A stretch of DNA of 64,000 nucleotides, taken from positions 1,020,001 to 1,084,000 of the forward strand of contig NZ_CP040297.1 in the NCBI RefSeq assembly GCF_013393945.1. Reading direction: 5' to 3'. The notes under the pieces were generated by a model, which was given only the letters and a program-made list of their open reading frames with translations, ran no database searches and was not told the DNA's origin. The stretch comes from Nostoc sp. TCL26-01 (GTDB lineage Bacteria; Cyanobacteriota; Cyanobacteriia; Cyanobacteriales; Nostocaceae). Within the stretch, counting starts at the first letter, position 1, and every line of letters begins with the position of its first letter. The translations under genes were made by a program, and so were the position numbers. Positions 37,796-45,047 of this stretch are shown in pieces.

Positions 37796-38179
37796 TTACA
37801 TCATCCCTAGTAGGTTAATTACCTCAGATAAATGGTTCTTAGCTTTGTACAGGTCTAAAAATCTCTCCTGGTCATACCGTCTGGGTATGTCCATACGCCT
37901 ACCTTCAAAACTTACCCTTAGCAATGCTGACTGTTCAGGTGTAGGTGTACCCATCTGGTCTAAAATCTCACCCATTATCTGTAACTGGTCAAAAGTGGGA
38001 CGGATTAACCCTGTACCATTTTCAAATTGTTGGAGTGCCATTTCGGGGAATACCATCAAGGTAGTGATAAAACCAGGTTTTAATGCAGCCGAACCGGTAG
38101 GCTTTAATCCGTACCGGAGTAATAAAATCCTAAGTTGTGGAATCGTTAACAATTCTAATTCTTGACGTGAAAAGACCAT
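37796..38179 (-). CDS. SAP-motif-like DNA-binding protein of the element
   Basis: A 127-aa protein. The N-terminal LELLTIPQLRILLLRYGLKP followed by GSAALKPGFITTLM has the helix-loop-helix spacing of SAP motifs, which bind AT-rich DNA. The C-terminal part (RRYDQERFLDLYKAKNHLSE) is charged and helical. It is monocistronic with its own terminator and divergent from the ribbon-helix-helix gene. A role in organising the element end or in excision is possible but unproven. Confidence 0.7.
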   Translation of the reverse strand: MVFSRQELELLTIPQLRILLLRYGLKPTGSAALKPGFITTLMVFPEMALQQFENGTGLIRPTFDQLQIMGEILDQMGTPTPEQSALLRVSFEGRRMDIPRRYDQERFLDLYKAKNHLSEVINLLGMM

Positions 38180-38306
38180 AAAATAGATATGCCTCTATCA
38201 AAAGTGGTATCGGTGGTTTACAAGTTTCTCAGACACATAGACCACCGATTTAAAACTCTAAATTGAAGTACACGCCGATTGAAAGCTAATTTTACATTTC
38301 TACATA

Positions 38307-38492
38307 ATGCCCAATCCTAAAGGTAAACCAGAAAATTTTAACAATCCACCAAGTAAAGATTTAACTGAAACTGTAACCTTTAGGACTACCAAAGAAATGA
38401 AAGACGCTATTAAGTCACAAGACAACCCAGGTCAATTCTGTAGAGATGCAATTCAAGAGAAGCTAGATAAGTCTACTAGTTCAGATGAATAG
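38307..38492 (+). CDS. Small ribbon-helix-helix-like protein
   Basis: A 61-aa protein: TETVTFRTTKEMKDAIKSQD followed by NPGQFCRDAIQEKL fits the strand-helix-helix of MetJ/Arc/CopG regulators. The N-terminal 18 residues are disordered (PNPKGKPENFNNPPSKD). Tandem site B begins at the last bases of its stop codon. Such proteins bind arrays of short direct or inverted repeats cooperatively, so it is the best candidate for binding sites A-E; that link is inference. Confidence 0.7.
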   Translation: MPNPKGKPENFNNPPSKDLTETVTFRTTKEMKDAIKSQDNPGQFCRDAIQEKLDKSTSSDE

Positions 38493-38526
38493 TTAAAGTA
38501 ATACTTAAAGTAATAGTTAAAGTAAA
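38491..38526. promoter_or_regulatory. Tandem operator site B (3 x 12 bp)
   Basis: AGTTAAAGTAAT, ACTTAAAGTAAT and AGTTAAAGTAAA in direct succession, between the convergent ribbon-helix-helix gene and the 261-aa protein gene. Confidence 0.78.
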
Positions 38527-38585
38527 TTTAGATAGAGAAAGCTACCTAGTGATTAGGTAGCTATAACCATGATGTGAAAATTTAA

Positions 38586-39371
38586 TTAAATCTCAACGAC
38601 GGGTGTAATACCTAATTTCTTCAATGCTCGTTTTATCCGTTCAGACGGCGTACCTGTGCGATAAGTACCAAATTCCATTTTTACTATTGCTATGATTTCC
38701 AAGATTTCTGAACTAGCGATATGGTTTAATCCAACCTTAATGTTACCGTTAACTAACGCTTCTTTCTTTAACTCTTTTGCAGTCTTTCCGCATACCGCAA
38801 GAGTTATTTTATTGTGAACTAAACCTCTTATGAAATCGTTGTCTTTACAAGTGCTATGGAATGAACCATGAGAATAACGGCAAAGTTCTCTAGACTCCAA
38901 CCACGTCTGACACTTAATACCAGTCGCCTTCTCATATTCCTCCTCAGTCTTCACCTGCTCAAAAGCCCTATCACACCTACGTTCTAAAGTCTCCTCTAAA
39001 CAAGCTTTAGTTAATCCCTGTGCTTTGCTATTACCCTTCATGGCTTGTTCAAACCAGAACTCAGAAGCTAAATCAATAGGGATGACTTTAATTTCATTCC
39101 CTCCACCTCTACCAGATAAAGTCTTTTCTCTCTCCATTTTGTGACTCCTATAATCCTTACCAGATAAAGGTTTGATGTCATTTGCTGACTGATTATGCCC
39201 ACTCCTATAACCCTGATTCTTTCGTTCGATAAATCTTTTTACCGTCTCTCTGTCTGCATCTATCGCTTTACCTACCTGAGACTGACTCATTACGTATTCA
39301 CCAACAGGTAACTGGAATACTTCAACCTCGATGCTTGCAATTTTAATCACTGCACGTTTAGCCTTATTCAT
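38586..39371 (-). CDS. HTH-containing protein, possible phage-type regulator
   Basis: A 261-aa protein. Residues ~25-50 read VMSQSQVGKAIDADRETVKR, a helix-turn-helix, and the middle is rich in charged residues. The C-terminal part contains NDFIRGLVHNKITLAVCGKT and EILEIIAIVKMEFGTYRTGT. Organisation as an N-terminal HTH with a long C-terminal domain resembles phage anti-repressor or KilA-like proteins, but I do not recognise the family. It overlaps the gene upstream by eight bases and ends the leftward block. Confidence 0.7.
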   Translation of the reverse strand: MNKAKRAVIKIASIEVEVFQLPVGEYVMSQSQVGKAIDADRETVKRFIERKNQGYRSGHNQSANDIKPLSGKDYRSHKMEREKTLSGRGGGNEIKVIPIDLASEFWFEQAMKGNSKAQGLTKACLEETLERRCDRAFEQVKTEEEYEKATGIKCQTWLESRELCRYSHGSFHSTCKDNDFIRGLVHNKITLAVCGKTAKELKKEALVNGNIKVGLNHIASSEILEIIAIVKMEFGTYRTGTPSERIKRALKKLGITPVVEI

Positions 39372-39684
39372 TTCTAACCCTCCAAGCTAATTCATGTAAA
39401 TTAATAGTCCTAGCAATCACGCCCAACCTTTCAACAGTCAAGCTTTCACTTTTACCGATATAAAGAGTACGTTTTAAGTTCAAAACTGTCTTCTCTCCAT
39501 ACCAATATTCAGCACCACCTCGTAACGTTGCCCTAAAGGTGTAATCACGAGAATAGATGTAATGAAAACTATTGATTCCCGATTCCAAAAAATCAAACCA
39601 TTGGGGAGTATCTAAAGTTATTGAAAGTTCAGAGTCAGGTAATATTAAGTAAGTCCTTTTAACTACATACTTGCATCTATTCAT
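39364..39684 (-). CDS. Hypothetical 106-aa protein of the element
   Basis: A beta-rich soluble protein (YVVKRTYLILPDSELSITLD, FRATLRGGAEYWYGEKTVLN). Its start overlaps the end of the small gene upstream by eight bases and its end overlaps the HTH gene. No family is recognised. Confidence 0.65.
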   Translation of the reverse strand: MNRCKYVVKRTYLILPDSELSITLDTPQWFDFLESGINSFHYIYSRDYTFRATLRGGAEYWYGEKTVLNLKRTLYIGKSESLTVERLGVIARTINLHELAWRVRNE

Positions 39685-39847
39685 CAGGCAACATCTTAAT
39701 TAATTGCTCATAGTTATCAACTTCCATAATTATTCTTTGAATTACGCAATTCAAAACTTTTTTATTCTCCTCAGTGCTATGAAACTTATTCTCTAAAAAA
39801 CTAAGAAGTGCAATTGATTCTTGATAAGTAAAAGTCACTTCTACCAT
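39677..39847 (-). CDS. Hypothetical 56-aa protein of the element
   Basis: The frame from the ATG at 39847 reads MVEVTFTYQESIALLSFLEN, then KFHSTEENKKVLNCVIQRII and MEVDNYEQLIKMLPDE. It ends eight bases into the following gene, continuing the tight overlaps of this operon. It is acidic and probably helical, with no recognised family. Confidence 0.65.
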   Translation of the reverse strand: MVEVTFTYQESIALLSFLENKFHSTEENKKVLNCVIQRIIMEVDNYEQLIKMLPDE

Positions 39848-39856
39848 TGTTATCCC

Positions 39857-40006
39857 TCACTTTTTAGTAAAACCTAATCTCACAATCTCTTCAATATCAG
39901 AAATACCACAATTATATTTCTCTGCTAATTCACTCATTGATATACCTGATTTAAAATCACTAATTACTAAATTGTTCAGCCTTAAGTAATTGCTGTTTCT
40001 CTTCAT
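39857..40006 (-). CDS. Very small HTH-like protein, overlapping gene
   Basis: The frame from the ATG at 40006 encodes 49 aa: MKRNSNYLRLNNLVISDFKS, then GISMSELAEKYNCGISDIEE and IVRLGFTKK. The stretch GISMSELAEKYNCGISDIEE has the spacing of a helix-turn-helix. It overlaps the 3' end of the 64-aa gene in another frame by 47 bases, so its reality is less certain than its neighbours. A directionality factor or a regulator is conceivable. Confidence 0.45.
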   Translation of the reverse strand: MKRNSNYLRLNNLVISDFKSGISMSELAEKYNCGISDIEEIVRLGFTKK

Positions 40007-40154
40007 CGGTTAATAAATGAAATGCTTCTCTAGCTTCACTCATTAAATCAGTAATCAATGTATGTTTATCGATTGTCAGCAACTCAGAGAGTATTGATGT
40101 AATACTTGCTGAATACAGAGTGAGAATCAAATATTTTTCTTCATCAATCATCAT
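39960..40154 (-). CDS. Hypothetical 64-aa acidic protein of the element
   Basis: Reads MIDEEKYLILTLYSASITSI, then LSELLTIDKHTLITDLMSEA and a Glu/Gln-rich end. GAGGATGA precedes the start. Its start overlaps the stop of the 56-aa gene upstream. No family is recognised. Confidence 0.6.
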   Translation of the reverse strand: MMIDEEKYLILTLYSASITSILSELLTIDKHTLITDLMSEAREAFHLLTDEEKQQLLKAEQFSN

Positions 40155-40321
40155 AAATCATCCTCATTAATCACCTCATTTTCAGAGTCTAAAATCTTAT
40201 CAACCTCGGATATATGCCAAAGATAGTTTTTACATCTGAATTCTTTAGATTCATCATTGTAGGAAATTACAGTGAATCTAATATCATCAATGATGATAAA
40301 AGCAGGAATCCTATTACTCAT
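40151..40321 (-). CDS. Hypothetical 56-aa protein of the element
   Basis: The frame from the ATG at 40321 reads MSNRIPAFIIIDDIRFTVIS, then YNDESKEFRCKNYLWHISEV and DKILDSENEVINEDDL. Overlaps with the genes on both sides (40154 and 40314) fit operon packing. No family is recognised. Confidence 0.65.
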   Translation of the reverse strand: MSNRIPAFIIIDDIRFTVISYNDESKEFRCKNYLWHISEVDKILDSENEVINEDDL

Positions 40322-40499
40322 ATTTATCAAATACCAACCTAATTACAATCGTGGGAATTAAAGTGAAATAGATAAAATATCTATTACAGAAATAATCTAT
40401 TTTCCAATCCCAATAAACACCAATCCAAATGTCTCTTGGCTCAAAAATCAAAGTAATACTCCAGTCCGTTCTAGATATACCCATTAATTCTTTAGACAT
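40314..40499 (-). CDS. Small phage-type protein (FEPRDxWxGxYWD motif)
   Basis: A 61-aa protein. ISRTDWSITLIFEPRDIWIG and VYWDWKID followed by a hydrophobic segment (YFIYFTLIPTIVIRLVF) closely resemble short proteins that I recall from actinobacteriophages and related elements (FEPRDLWVGxYWD ... VYxCLxPCxPxxxxW). No function is established for them. It supports a viral ancestry for this block. It overlaps both neighbours. Confidence 0.7.
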   Translation of the reverse strand: MSKELMGISRTDWSITLIFEPRDIWIGVYWDWKIDYFCNRYFIYFTLIPTIVIRLVFDKYE

Positions 40500-40795
40500 C
40501 TATTTACCACCTTTATTTGTTTACTTTCAATTACTTGAGTTAACGATTGGACGGCTGATTGATGACACAAAAACCAACGAGGTATATTCTCATCTTCAGA
40601 ATGAGAAATTATCTGATTTTTATCTATCACCATTTTTTTCAGGTATTGAAAATTTCTCAATCTTTCATCTGTATCTTGATAGCTAAAATTAACTAAATAA
40701 ATTAATGCAGTATCAAGAGTAGAGAATGGCATAACTACATACATTCTTCTAGTAGTTAATTCACTCCATTTAAAAACGTACCATTCTGTATTCAT
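40484..40795 (-). CDS. Hypothetical 103-aa protein of the element
   Basis: Reads TEWYVFKWSELTTRRMYVVM, then DTALIYLVNFSYQDTDERLR. A soluble mixed protein with no recognised domain. It is 14 bp downstream of the ATPase gene and overlaps the FEPRD gene. Confidence 0.65.
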   Translation of the reverse strand: MNTEWYVFKWSELTTRRMYVVMPFSTLDTALIYLVNFSYQDTDERLRNFQYLKKMVIDKNQIISHSEDENIPRWFLCHQSAVQSLTQVIESKQIKVVNRCLKN

Positions 40796-40808
40796 CTATA
40801 TACATATC

Positions 40809-41582
40809 TCATCTTTTTTCTACCCATCCTTTAGCAGTTAATTTCCATCCCAAGCTAGACATTATTTTTACTACCGTTTCTTGGTTGAAATAAATATTCA
40901 ACTCACCTCTATTTTTGTGATATTCAAGTCTATTTTTCAGTTTTTGAGGATTAATAATTAAAGGTATTCCCCGCCTACCAGCTTCCTCTAATTGCCTATT
41001 CATTTGTCGCTGTACACCCACCTCATCCTCTATAAATGCCTCTAGATGTTCAATGATTGCAGGTGATTGATTGAATATATTGCTATTCGCATAATCCCAA
41101 TATTTCTCCATATGATTAATAGCATCAGGGATGTTACGCCAAGTACCCGCAACTAGTCCAGTAACTATTAAATCAATGCTGATTATCCACTGTTCAGACT
41201 TCATTGAATGCTTGAATTCTTTCTTACCTTTCTTGGTGAGAATGTTTCTGTATTTTGCGTATAGCTTGCAATTCTCAGAGTTATTCCAAAAGCTAAAGAA
41301 TTTATCTTCAATGCCGTCCCAATGAATAGAATCAATATCAATTCTGTCAGCATGAATGTCAAAATCCTCATACTGTTTTTTTTCCTCATAGCTAAAAGCA
41401 TCAAATGATTTATGGGGAATAACTAACAACCTCCGATGTAATTCCTCTAATTCCATATTGAGATGTAAATCATCAATTGAAGAAATTATCTTAGGTGAAA
41501 AAACATGGAATTCCTTATTAGTCCCATCTGTCTGAGCGATTGATATTTTATCAGTTGAACGATTGTAACCAAATAACAACAT
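40809..41582 (-). CDS. Replication-type ATPase, 3' part (-1 frame)
   Basis: 257 aa from an internal ATG; the frame is open further upstream and continues the P-loop gene after a -1 shift near 41603. Reading across the shift gives NIHTGTFKKDERIYQMLLFG, a smooth continuation. Then come EFHVFSPKIISSIDDLHLNM and ELEELHRRLLVIPHK, the sensor and arginine region of phage or plasmid D5/VirE-like helicases, where the host protein says the DNA is opened ahead of synthesis. The C-terminal ~100 residues (YHKNRGELNIYFNQETVVKI) look like a winged-helix tail. Confidence 0.75.
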   Translation of the reverse strand: MLLFGYNRSTDKISIAQTDGTNKEFHVFSPKIISSIDDLHLNMELEELHRRLLVIPHKSFDAFSYEEKKQYEDFDIHADRIDIDSIHWDGIEDKFFSFWNNSENCKLYAKYRNILTKKGKKEFKHSMKSEQWIISIDLIVTGLVAGTWRNIPDAINHMEKYWDYANSNIFNQSPAIIEHLEAFIEDEVGVQRQMNRQLEEAGRRGIPLIINPQKLKNRLEYHKNRGELNIYFNQETVVKIMSSLGWKLTAKGWVEKR

Positions 41583-42028
41583 CTGGTAGATACGCTCATC
41601 TTTTTGAAAGTACCAGTATGAATGTTATCCCAAGGTAAAATCACCCCATCCCTTTCTAGTTCCCTATCTTCACCATCAATCCACCTCATAGAATCAAGTG
41701 CATTCCTGATAGCTGAGAATGTATCGGTAGCAGAGAACGTAGAATTTATACCGTGCAGCTTCGCGGCGAATATTGCAGTGGTTGACTTCCCAGAGCCTTT
41801 ACCACCCCAACTAAATAAAATCGGTAAAACCTTAGCCCATTTACTAGGAACCAATAGGTATGTAGCGACTATCGGTAACATTAAATCTCGTTGGGGTAAC
41901 ATTACAGCTTGTCCAAGAATCTCTGATATGTTTGCATACAAACTGAGATTGTCATCCCATAGCTCAGTCCAGCTATCCATCTCAGCACGGTAAAATTCAT
42001 TAGGGTCTAAGTAAATAGCATCAGTCAT
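41486..42028 (-). CDS. Replication-type P-loop ATPase, 5' part
   Basis: The in-frame product is 180 aa. Walker A is FSWGGKGSGKSTTAIFAAKL near residues 68-85, and RDGVILPWDNIHTGTFKK is the Walker B region. After AAAAAG at about 41602-41607 the frame gives 42 non-homologous residues, whereas a -1 slip joins the downstream frame and yields a ~406-aa protein. One missing A would explain it, as would programmed slippage at C AAA AAG. Tandem site C lies 23-62 bp upstream, so this gene probably begins a separately controlled transcript. Confidence 0.75.
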   Translation of the reverse strand: MTDAIYLDPNEFYRAEMDSWTELWDDNLSLYANISEILGQAVMLPQRDLMLPIVATYLLVPSKWAKVLPILFSWGGKGSGKSTTAIFAAKLHGINSTFSATDTFSAIRNALDSMRWIDGEDRELERDGVILPWDNIHTGTFKKMSVSTRCCYLVTIVQLIKYQSLRQMGLIRNSMFFHLR

Positions 42029-42050
42029 CTTTCTTCTTTCATTGATGTAA

Positions 42051-42090
42051 TTTACTTAAAGTAATACTTAAACTATTACTTTAAGTAATT
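42051..42090. promoter_or_regulatory. Tandem operator site C (3 x 12 bp)
   Basis: TTTACTTAAAGTAAT, ACTTAAACTATT and ACTTTAAGTAATT follow each other immediately upstream of the P-loop ATPase gene (start 42028). This is an operator-like position. Confidence 0.78.
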
Positions 42091-42099
42091 GAAAATAGG

Positions 42100-42840
42100 T
42101 TAGGATATTAAAGCAGTACAGAGAGTAAACACCTCTTGTATTGCTTTTTTGTTGGCTGCGGTAGCAAGTATATCCGCTAACTGTGCAAGGTTCTCGACTG
42201 GTACACCTTCACCCATTGCATTCACCTGAGAACAGACAAAGCTTAATCTATCGCTCAACTTCTCTAGTTCAGTCTGTGCAGGTTTACCACTATATCCACC
42301 TTTACTGAATCCACTTTTACTGTTTGGTGCTTTAATGTCTTCAGGTTTAATCTGTTCAGGTGATTCTACAGGCTTGATGACTACAGACATCTTTAACATC
42401 TGAGTTAATACCAACGGGTCTATAGGATTCCCGTCAAAATCTACCCCCTTAGTAAACAAATCACAGTAGGGGTCATCTTTCAGGTTGATAAATCCAGAGT
42501 AAATAACACCTTCTTCTAACCCGTTGAATAGGTGACACAGCCATCTTTCAAGACGTGATTGTTTAACGTCTACTTTATTTTTCTCTCTATCCTCTTTTTG
42601 ATAGTCTTTTTTAGCTACTTTAAACTTCACCAATTGCGGTTCAAATTTCCAGTTTTTATCATTAAATACCTGAATCTCTGAGAATTTAGTAGCGTATGCA
42701 AATACGTGATAAAAATCATCATCCTGACAAAAACCCAACTCTGAAAATTCAATCTTTGAATTAGCATCATGCCAGTCAGAACAACCAACCGAAGCGTATT
42801 TGTTATCACCTTTAGGCTCGATATACCAGAATTGTTTCAT
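42100..42840 (-). CDS. Hypothetical 246-aa protein of the element's replication block
   Basis: Reads KQFWYIEPKGDNKYASVGCS at the start, a lysine-rich middle (KKDYQKEDREKNKVD), a flexible Ser/Gly/Lys stretch (NSKSGFSKGGYSGKPAQTE) and a helical C-terminus. The layout of globular domain, basic linker and tail is seen in single-strand DNA-binding or replication accessory proteins, but I recognise no signature. It overlaps the upstream gene by four bases (ATGA). Confidence 0.65.
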   Translation of the reverse strand: MKQFWYIEPKGDNKYASVGCSDWHDANSKIEFSELGFCQDDDFYHVFAYATKFSEIQVFNDKNWKFEPQLVKFKVAKKDYQKEDREKNKVDVKQSRLERWLCHLFNGLEEGVIYSGFINLKDDPYCDLFTKGVDFDGNPIDPLVLTQMLKMSVVIKPVESPEQIKPEDIKAPNSKSGFSKGGYSGKPAQTELEKLSDRLSFVCSQVNAMGEGVPVENLAQLADILATAANKKAIQEVFTLCTALIS

Positions 42841-43268
42841 AACATTGCTCCTTGTCTATGTGCAATTAAATGTGAACAAGCTTTGTACAGTATCTCTGCA
42901 TGGCATTTTTCAGTACCAGAAGGAACCATCAGATAGTTCTCGACATTGATACACCAGCATCCCAGAGAAGTCACCTCACCTCGTTCTATCCGTTCAGATA
43001 GGTCAACCACTCTAGCTAAATATTCCTTCTCCCAGTCATGCAACCCGTGATACTTTAAACCGGACACCCAATTAGGTATCAATCTCGTCATCATCCATTC
43101 ACGGTATCGATACAAAGCCTCACCTCTATTAGTAGTCAGATACCTTACGTGTCTACCATTCCGGTGATTCCAAGGATTAGCTAGCACTAACGCTTTACTC
43201 GACTTACCTACATACTCAAGTCCTGGAGTATACCAAGCATCCTCACTATCCATTTTAAGGATATTCAT
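42837..43268 (-). CDS. Hypothetical 143-aa protein of the element
   Basis: A soluble protein rich in aromatic residues and arginines (ALVLANPWNHRNGRHVRYLT, REWMMTRLIPNWVSGLKYHG). It overlaps both neighbours by four bases (ATGA junctions). No known domain is seen. Confidence 0.65.
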   Translation of the reverse strand: MNILKMDSEDAWYTPGLEYVGKSSKALVLANPWNHRNGRHVRYLTTNRGEALYRYREWMMTRLIPNWVSGLKYHGLHDWEKEYLARVVDLSERIERGEVTSLGCWCINVENYLMVPSGTEKCHAEILYKACSHLIAHRQGAML

Positions 43269-43732
43269 ATATCCCCTACCCCTATCACCGTTAGGTTACT
43301 CCCTGGTAATTTCCAAGGTTTATCTGATACCAATCTCAGATAGTTGAAATAGTCAGGATGGAATAGCTGTAATAGTCTCAGAGTTTTACGGAAGTCTGCC
43401 AGAGCATAATCATCATGCAGTATCCATTCCCCTTTAGCTTCAAAAAGTATCAATCCTGATGGAGTGAATACAGAGAAGTCACACTTCCAAGTTAAAGCTG
43501 GGAAACATTCATCCTGTGGAAGTAAAGGAATCTCAAATTGTCTATTGATGTAAGTAGCACCATACTTTTTACGGAGATGTCCCCAGACCTTGAATTCTAA
43601 AGCTGAATCAAAATACTCAAGGTTTTTTTTCTGGGCTACTGTTAGCGGATAACCCGCAGGAATAATACCGCCTGACATTGGGTTAAACCAAAATGGTTTA
43701 CTCCTTATTTTTTTTCTCGTTCCAGTGGGCAT
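43265..43732 (-). CDS. PD-(D/E)XK nuclease, DUF1064/TnsA-like
   Basis: A 155-aa protein. FDSALEFKVWGHLRKKYGAT supplies the helical glutamate, NRQFEIPLL the next strand, TWKCDFSVFTPSGLILFEAK the aspartate and E-x-K of the catalytic core, and DFRKTLRLLQLFHPDYFNYL the following helix. This order matches phage DUF1064-type endonucleases and TnsA/resolvase-like enzymes. It probably cuts branched or specific DNA during replication or packaging. The frame overlaps both neighbours. Confidence 0.78.
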   Translation of the reverse strand: MPTGTRKKIRSKPFWFNPMSGGIIPAGYPLTVAQKKNLEYFDSALEFKVWGHLRKKYGATYINRQFEIPLLPQDECFPALTWKCDFSVFTPSGLILFEAKGEWILHDDYALADFRKTLRLLQLFHPDYFNYLRLVSDKPWKLPGSNLTVIGVGDI

Positions 43733-43985
43733 AAGCCTTAGATACTACCTTCTGAAAATCGTTGTAATTTTGTGGCTGTAGCTGTTCTAGGATTCGTGAA
43801 AGTTTCTCAACTACGTAGCTTTCGTCAAATACCACAGTTACAGGTACTTTTTCCTTCTTGCTACCACCTTTAATTGGTGCAGAGGTTTTTAATCTGTATC
43901 CCTGTTCGGATAGCATCGCTGGATGCAATGAGTACAGCACGGGATTTCCAAATAATTCAGACCAGTGTATGTTCTCTTCTTTCAT
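43698..43985 (-). CDS. Hypothetical 95-aa protein, first gene of the nuclease block
   Basis: Reads NIHWSELFGNPVLYSLHPAM, then KGGSKKEKVPVTVVFDESYV and a basic C-terminus. It overlaps the nuclease gene by 35 bases. Tandem site D lies 14-52 bp upstream of its start, marking the promoter of the cluster. Confidence 0.65.
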   Translation of the reverse strand: MKEENIHWSELFGNPVLYSLHPAMLSEQGYRLKTSAPIKGGSKKEKVPVTVVFDESYVVEKLSRILEQLQPQNYNDFQKVVSKAYAHWNEKKNKE

Positions 43986-43998
43986 AGTCTTGTTTGAT

Positions 43999-44037
43999 TT
44001 ACTTTAAGTAATACTTTAACTATTACTTAAAGTAATT
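43999..44037. promoter_or_regulatory. Tandem operator site D (3 x 12 bp)
   Basis: TTACTTTAAGTAAT, ACTTTAACTATT and ACTTAAAGTAAT in direct succession immediately before the start at 43985. Confidence 0.78.
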
Positions 44038-44050
44038 TTAGGTAGAGAGA

Positions 44051-44326
44051 TTAATTGGTAGATACTGCTGCTAGTTGCTCGTTAGCTACTTCATCCTTAG
44101 CTTCACTCAAAAGGTCAGAAACCTTATCCAGTCTAGAGTTTTGCAATTCCCATGTAGCTTTTCTGAATATTTCAATCAAGTTAGGAGAACTCTGTAATGA
44201 TTTCTCTAGTTTACCGATATCCCCTAATTGCTCTACCTCATTAGCAAGATTTGACAACTCTAGAGAAGCATGACGGATGAGAGAAACAACTTGAGTTCTA
44301 GGATTAATAATTGACTTTTTAGGCAT
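44051..44326 (-). CDS. Hypothetical 91-aa helical protein of the element
   Basis: Start chosen at the ATG at 44326, seven bases after GAGGT; an upstream in-frame codon at 44368 lacks such a site. The protein is helical (SLIRHASLELSNLANEVEQL, RLDKVSDLLSEAKDEVANEQ) with a basic N-terminus (PKKSIINPRTQ). It may be a small regulator. Operator D separates it from the next gene. Confidence 0.65.
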   Translation of the reverse strand: MPKKSIINPRTQVVSLIRHASLELSNLANEVEQLGDIGKLEKSLQSSPNLIEIFRKATWELQNSRLDKVSDLLSEAKDEVANEQLAAVSTN

Positions 44327-44368
44327 CGTTTTAACCTCATTTATTGCCCTGTATTTGAGGTTATGCAC

Positions 44369-44631
44369 GGTCTTTTTTTTTTTTCAAGTATTCGTAACAA
44401 TCCGTAATATTTTTATTCCGGATTCCCTAGATTTTTATTGTTCAATAGTACGGAATAAACGAATGTATTTTTTTATATTTGCTACTATTGCCGAAATACC
44501 ATGAACAAGAAACCCTAAAAGCTATTACTGATAAGGTTTTATTCCGTAAATCTCATTTTGTTTACACTTATTTATAGTTATTTTCTGTGGAAAAATAGAG
44601 TAAAAACTTGTATAAGATGAACGTTTTAAAT
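44369..44631. other. AT-rich non-coding region with ATTCCGTA repeats, possible origin or operator
   Basis: Very AT-rich. Repeats are AATCCGTAATA (about 44399), TTATTCCGGATTCC (about 44414), TACGGAATAAACG (about 44449) and TTATTCCGTAAAT (about 44538), i.e. two orientations of ATTCCG. A 12-T run lies at 44370-44382. It sits upstream of the small helical gene, which heads the replication block. Origin or operator function is inference. Confidence 0.4.
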
Positions 44632-44665
44632 AAAAAAAATAGATGTCATTCAATGACATCTATTT
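44632..44665 (-). terminator. Terminator of the 45625-44676 gene pair
   Basis: On the minus strand AAATAGATGTCATT pairs with AATGACATCTATTT around a single-base loop and is followed by a run of T residues. Confidence 0.8.
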
Positions 44666-44675
44666 CAAAAATTTA

Positions 44676-45047
44676 TTAAATTAATGCTTCAAGTTTGAGT
44701 TTCCATTTAGCGAACCCTTGCTGGTAATTGATTTTTCCTACCCATCGAGATGAAAGCCTGACCGATGGAGTTCTAATCACGTATCCTTCATCTTTAAATT
44801 CCTTTGGTATGGGTAATTCGTAAATAGTCGGCGAATCATTGACAGGTATGTAAATACTTCGAGATTTAGATAACAATGGGTCAGGATAAATAAACCTTAA
44901 ATAAGCTCCTGACCTAATTCTTTCAGTCTCCCAACCTACGACATCGGTAATAGTCGTCGTGATACGAAAGGTATCTGAAATAACATCGTTATTAAAAGCT
45001 TGCCATACGTCAGATACCTGTAATTCCCCTATTAATTCCCAATCCAT
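44676..45047 (-). CDS. Hypothetical 123-aa protein of the element
   Basis: A beta-rich protein (WELIGELQVSDVWQAFNNDV, RSIYIPVNDSPTIYELPIPK, ending GFAKWKLKLEALI). It starts one base into the stop of the 192-aa gene, so the two are coupled. The size and character would fit a minor virion or head-tail joining protein, but I recognise no family. Confidence 0.65.
   Translation of the reverse strand: MDWELIGELQVSDVWQAFNNDVISDTFRITTTITDVVGWETERIRSGAYLRFIYPDPLLSKSRSIYIPVNDSPTIYELPIPKEFKDEGYVIRTPSVRLSSRWVGKINYQQGFAKWKLKLEALI

Noticed and set aside
40429..40686. Plus-strand frame within the leftward mini-gene block
   Set aside because: It is antisense to two well-packed minus-strand genes and lacks a ribosome binding site.
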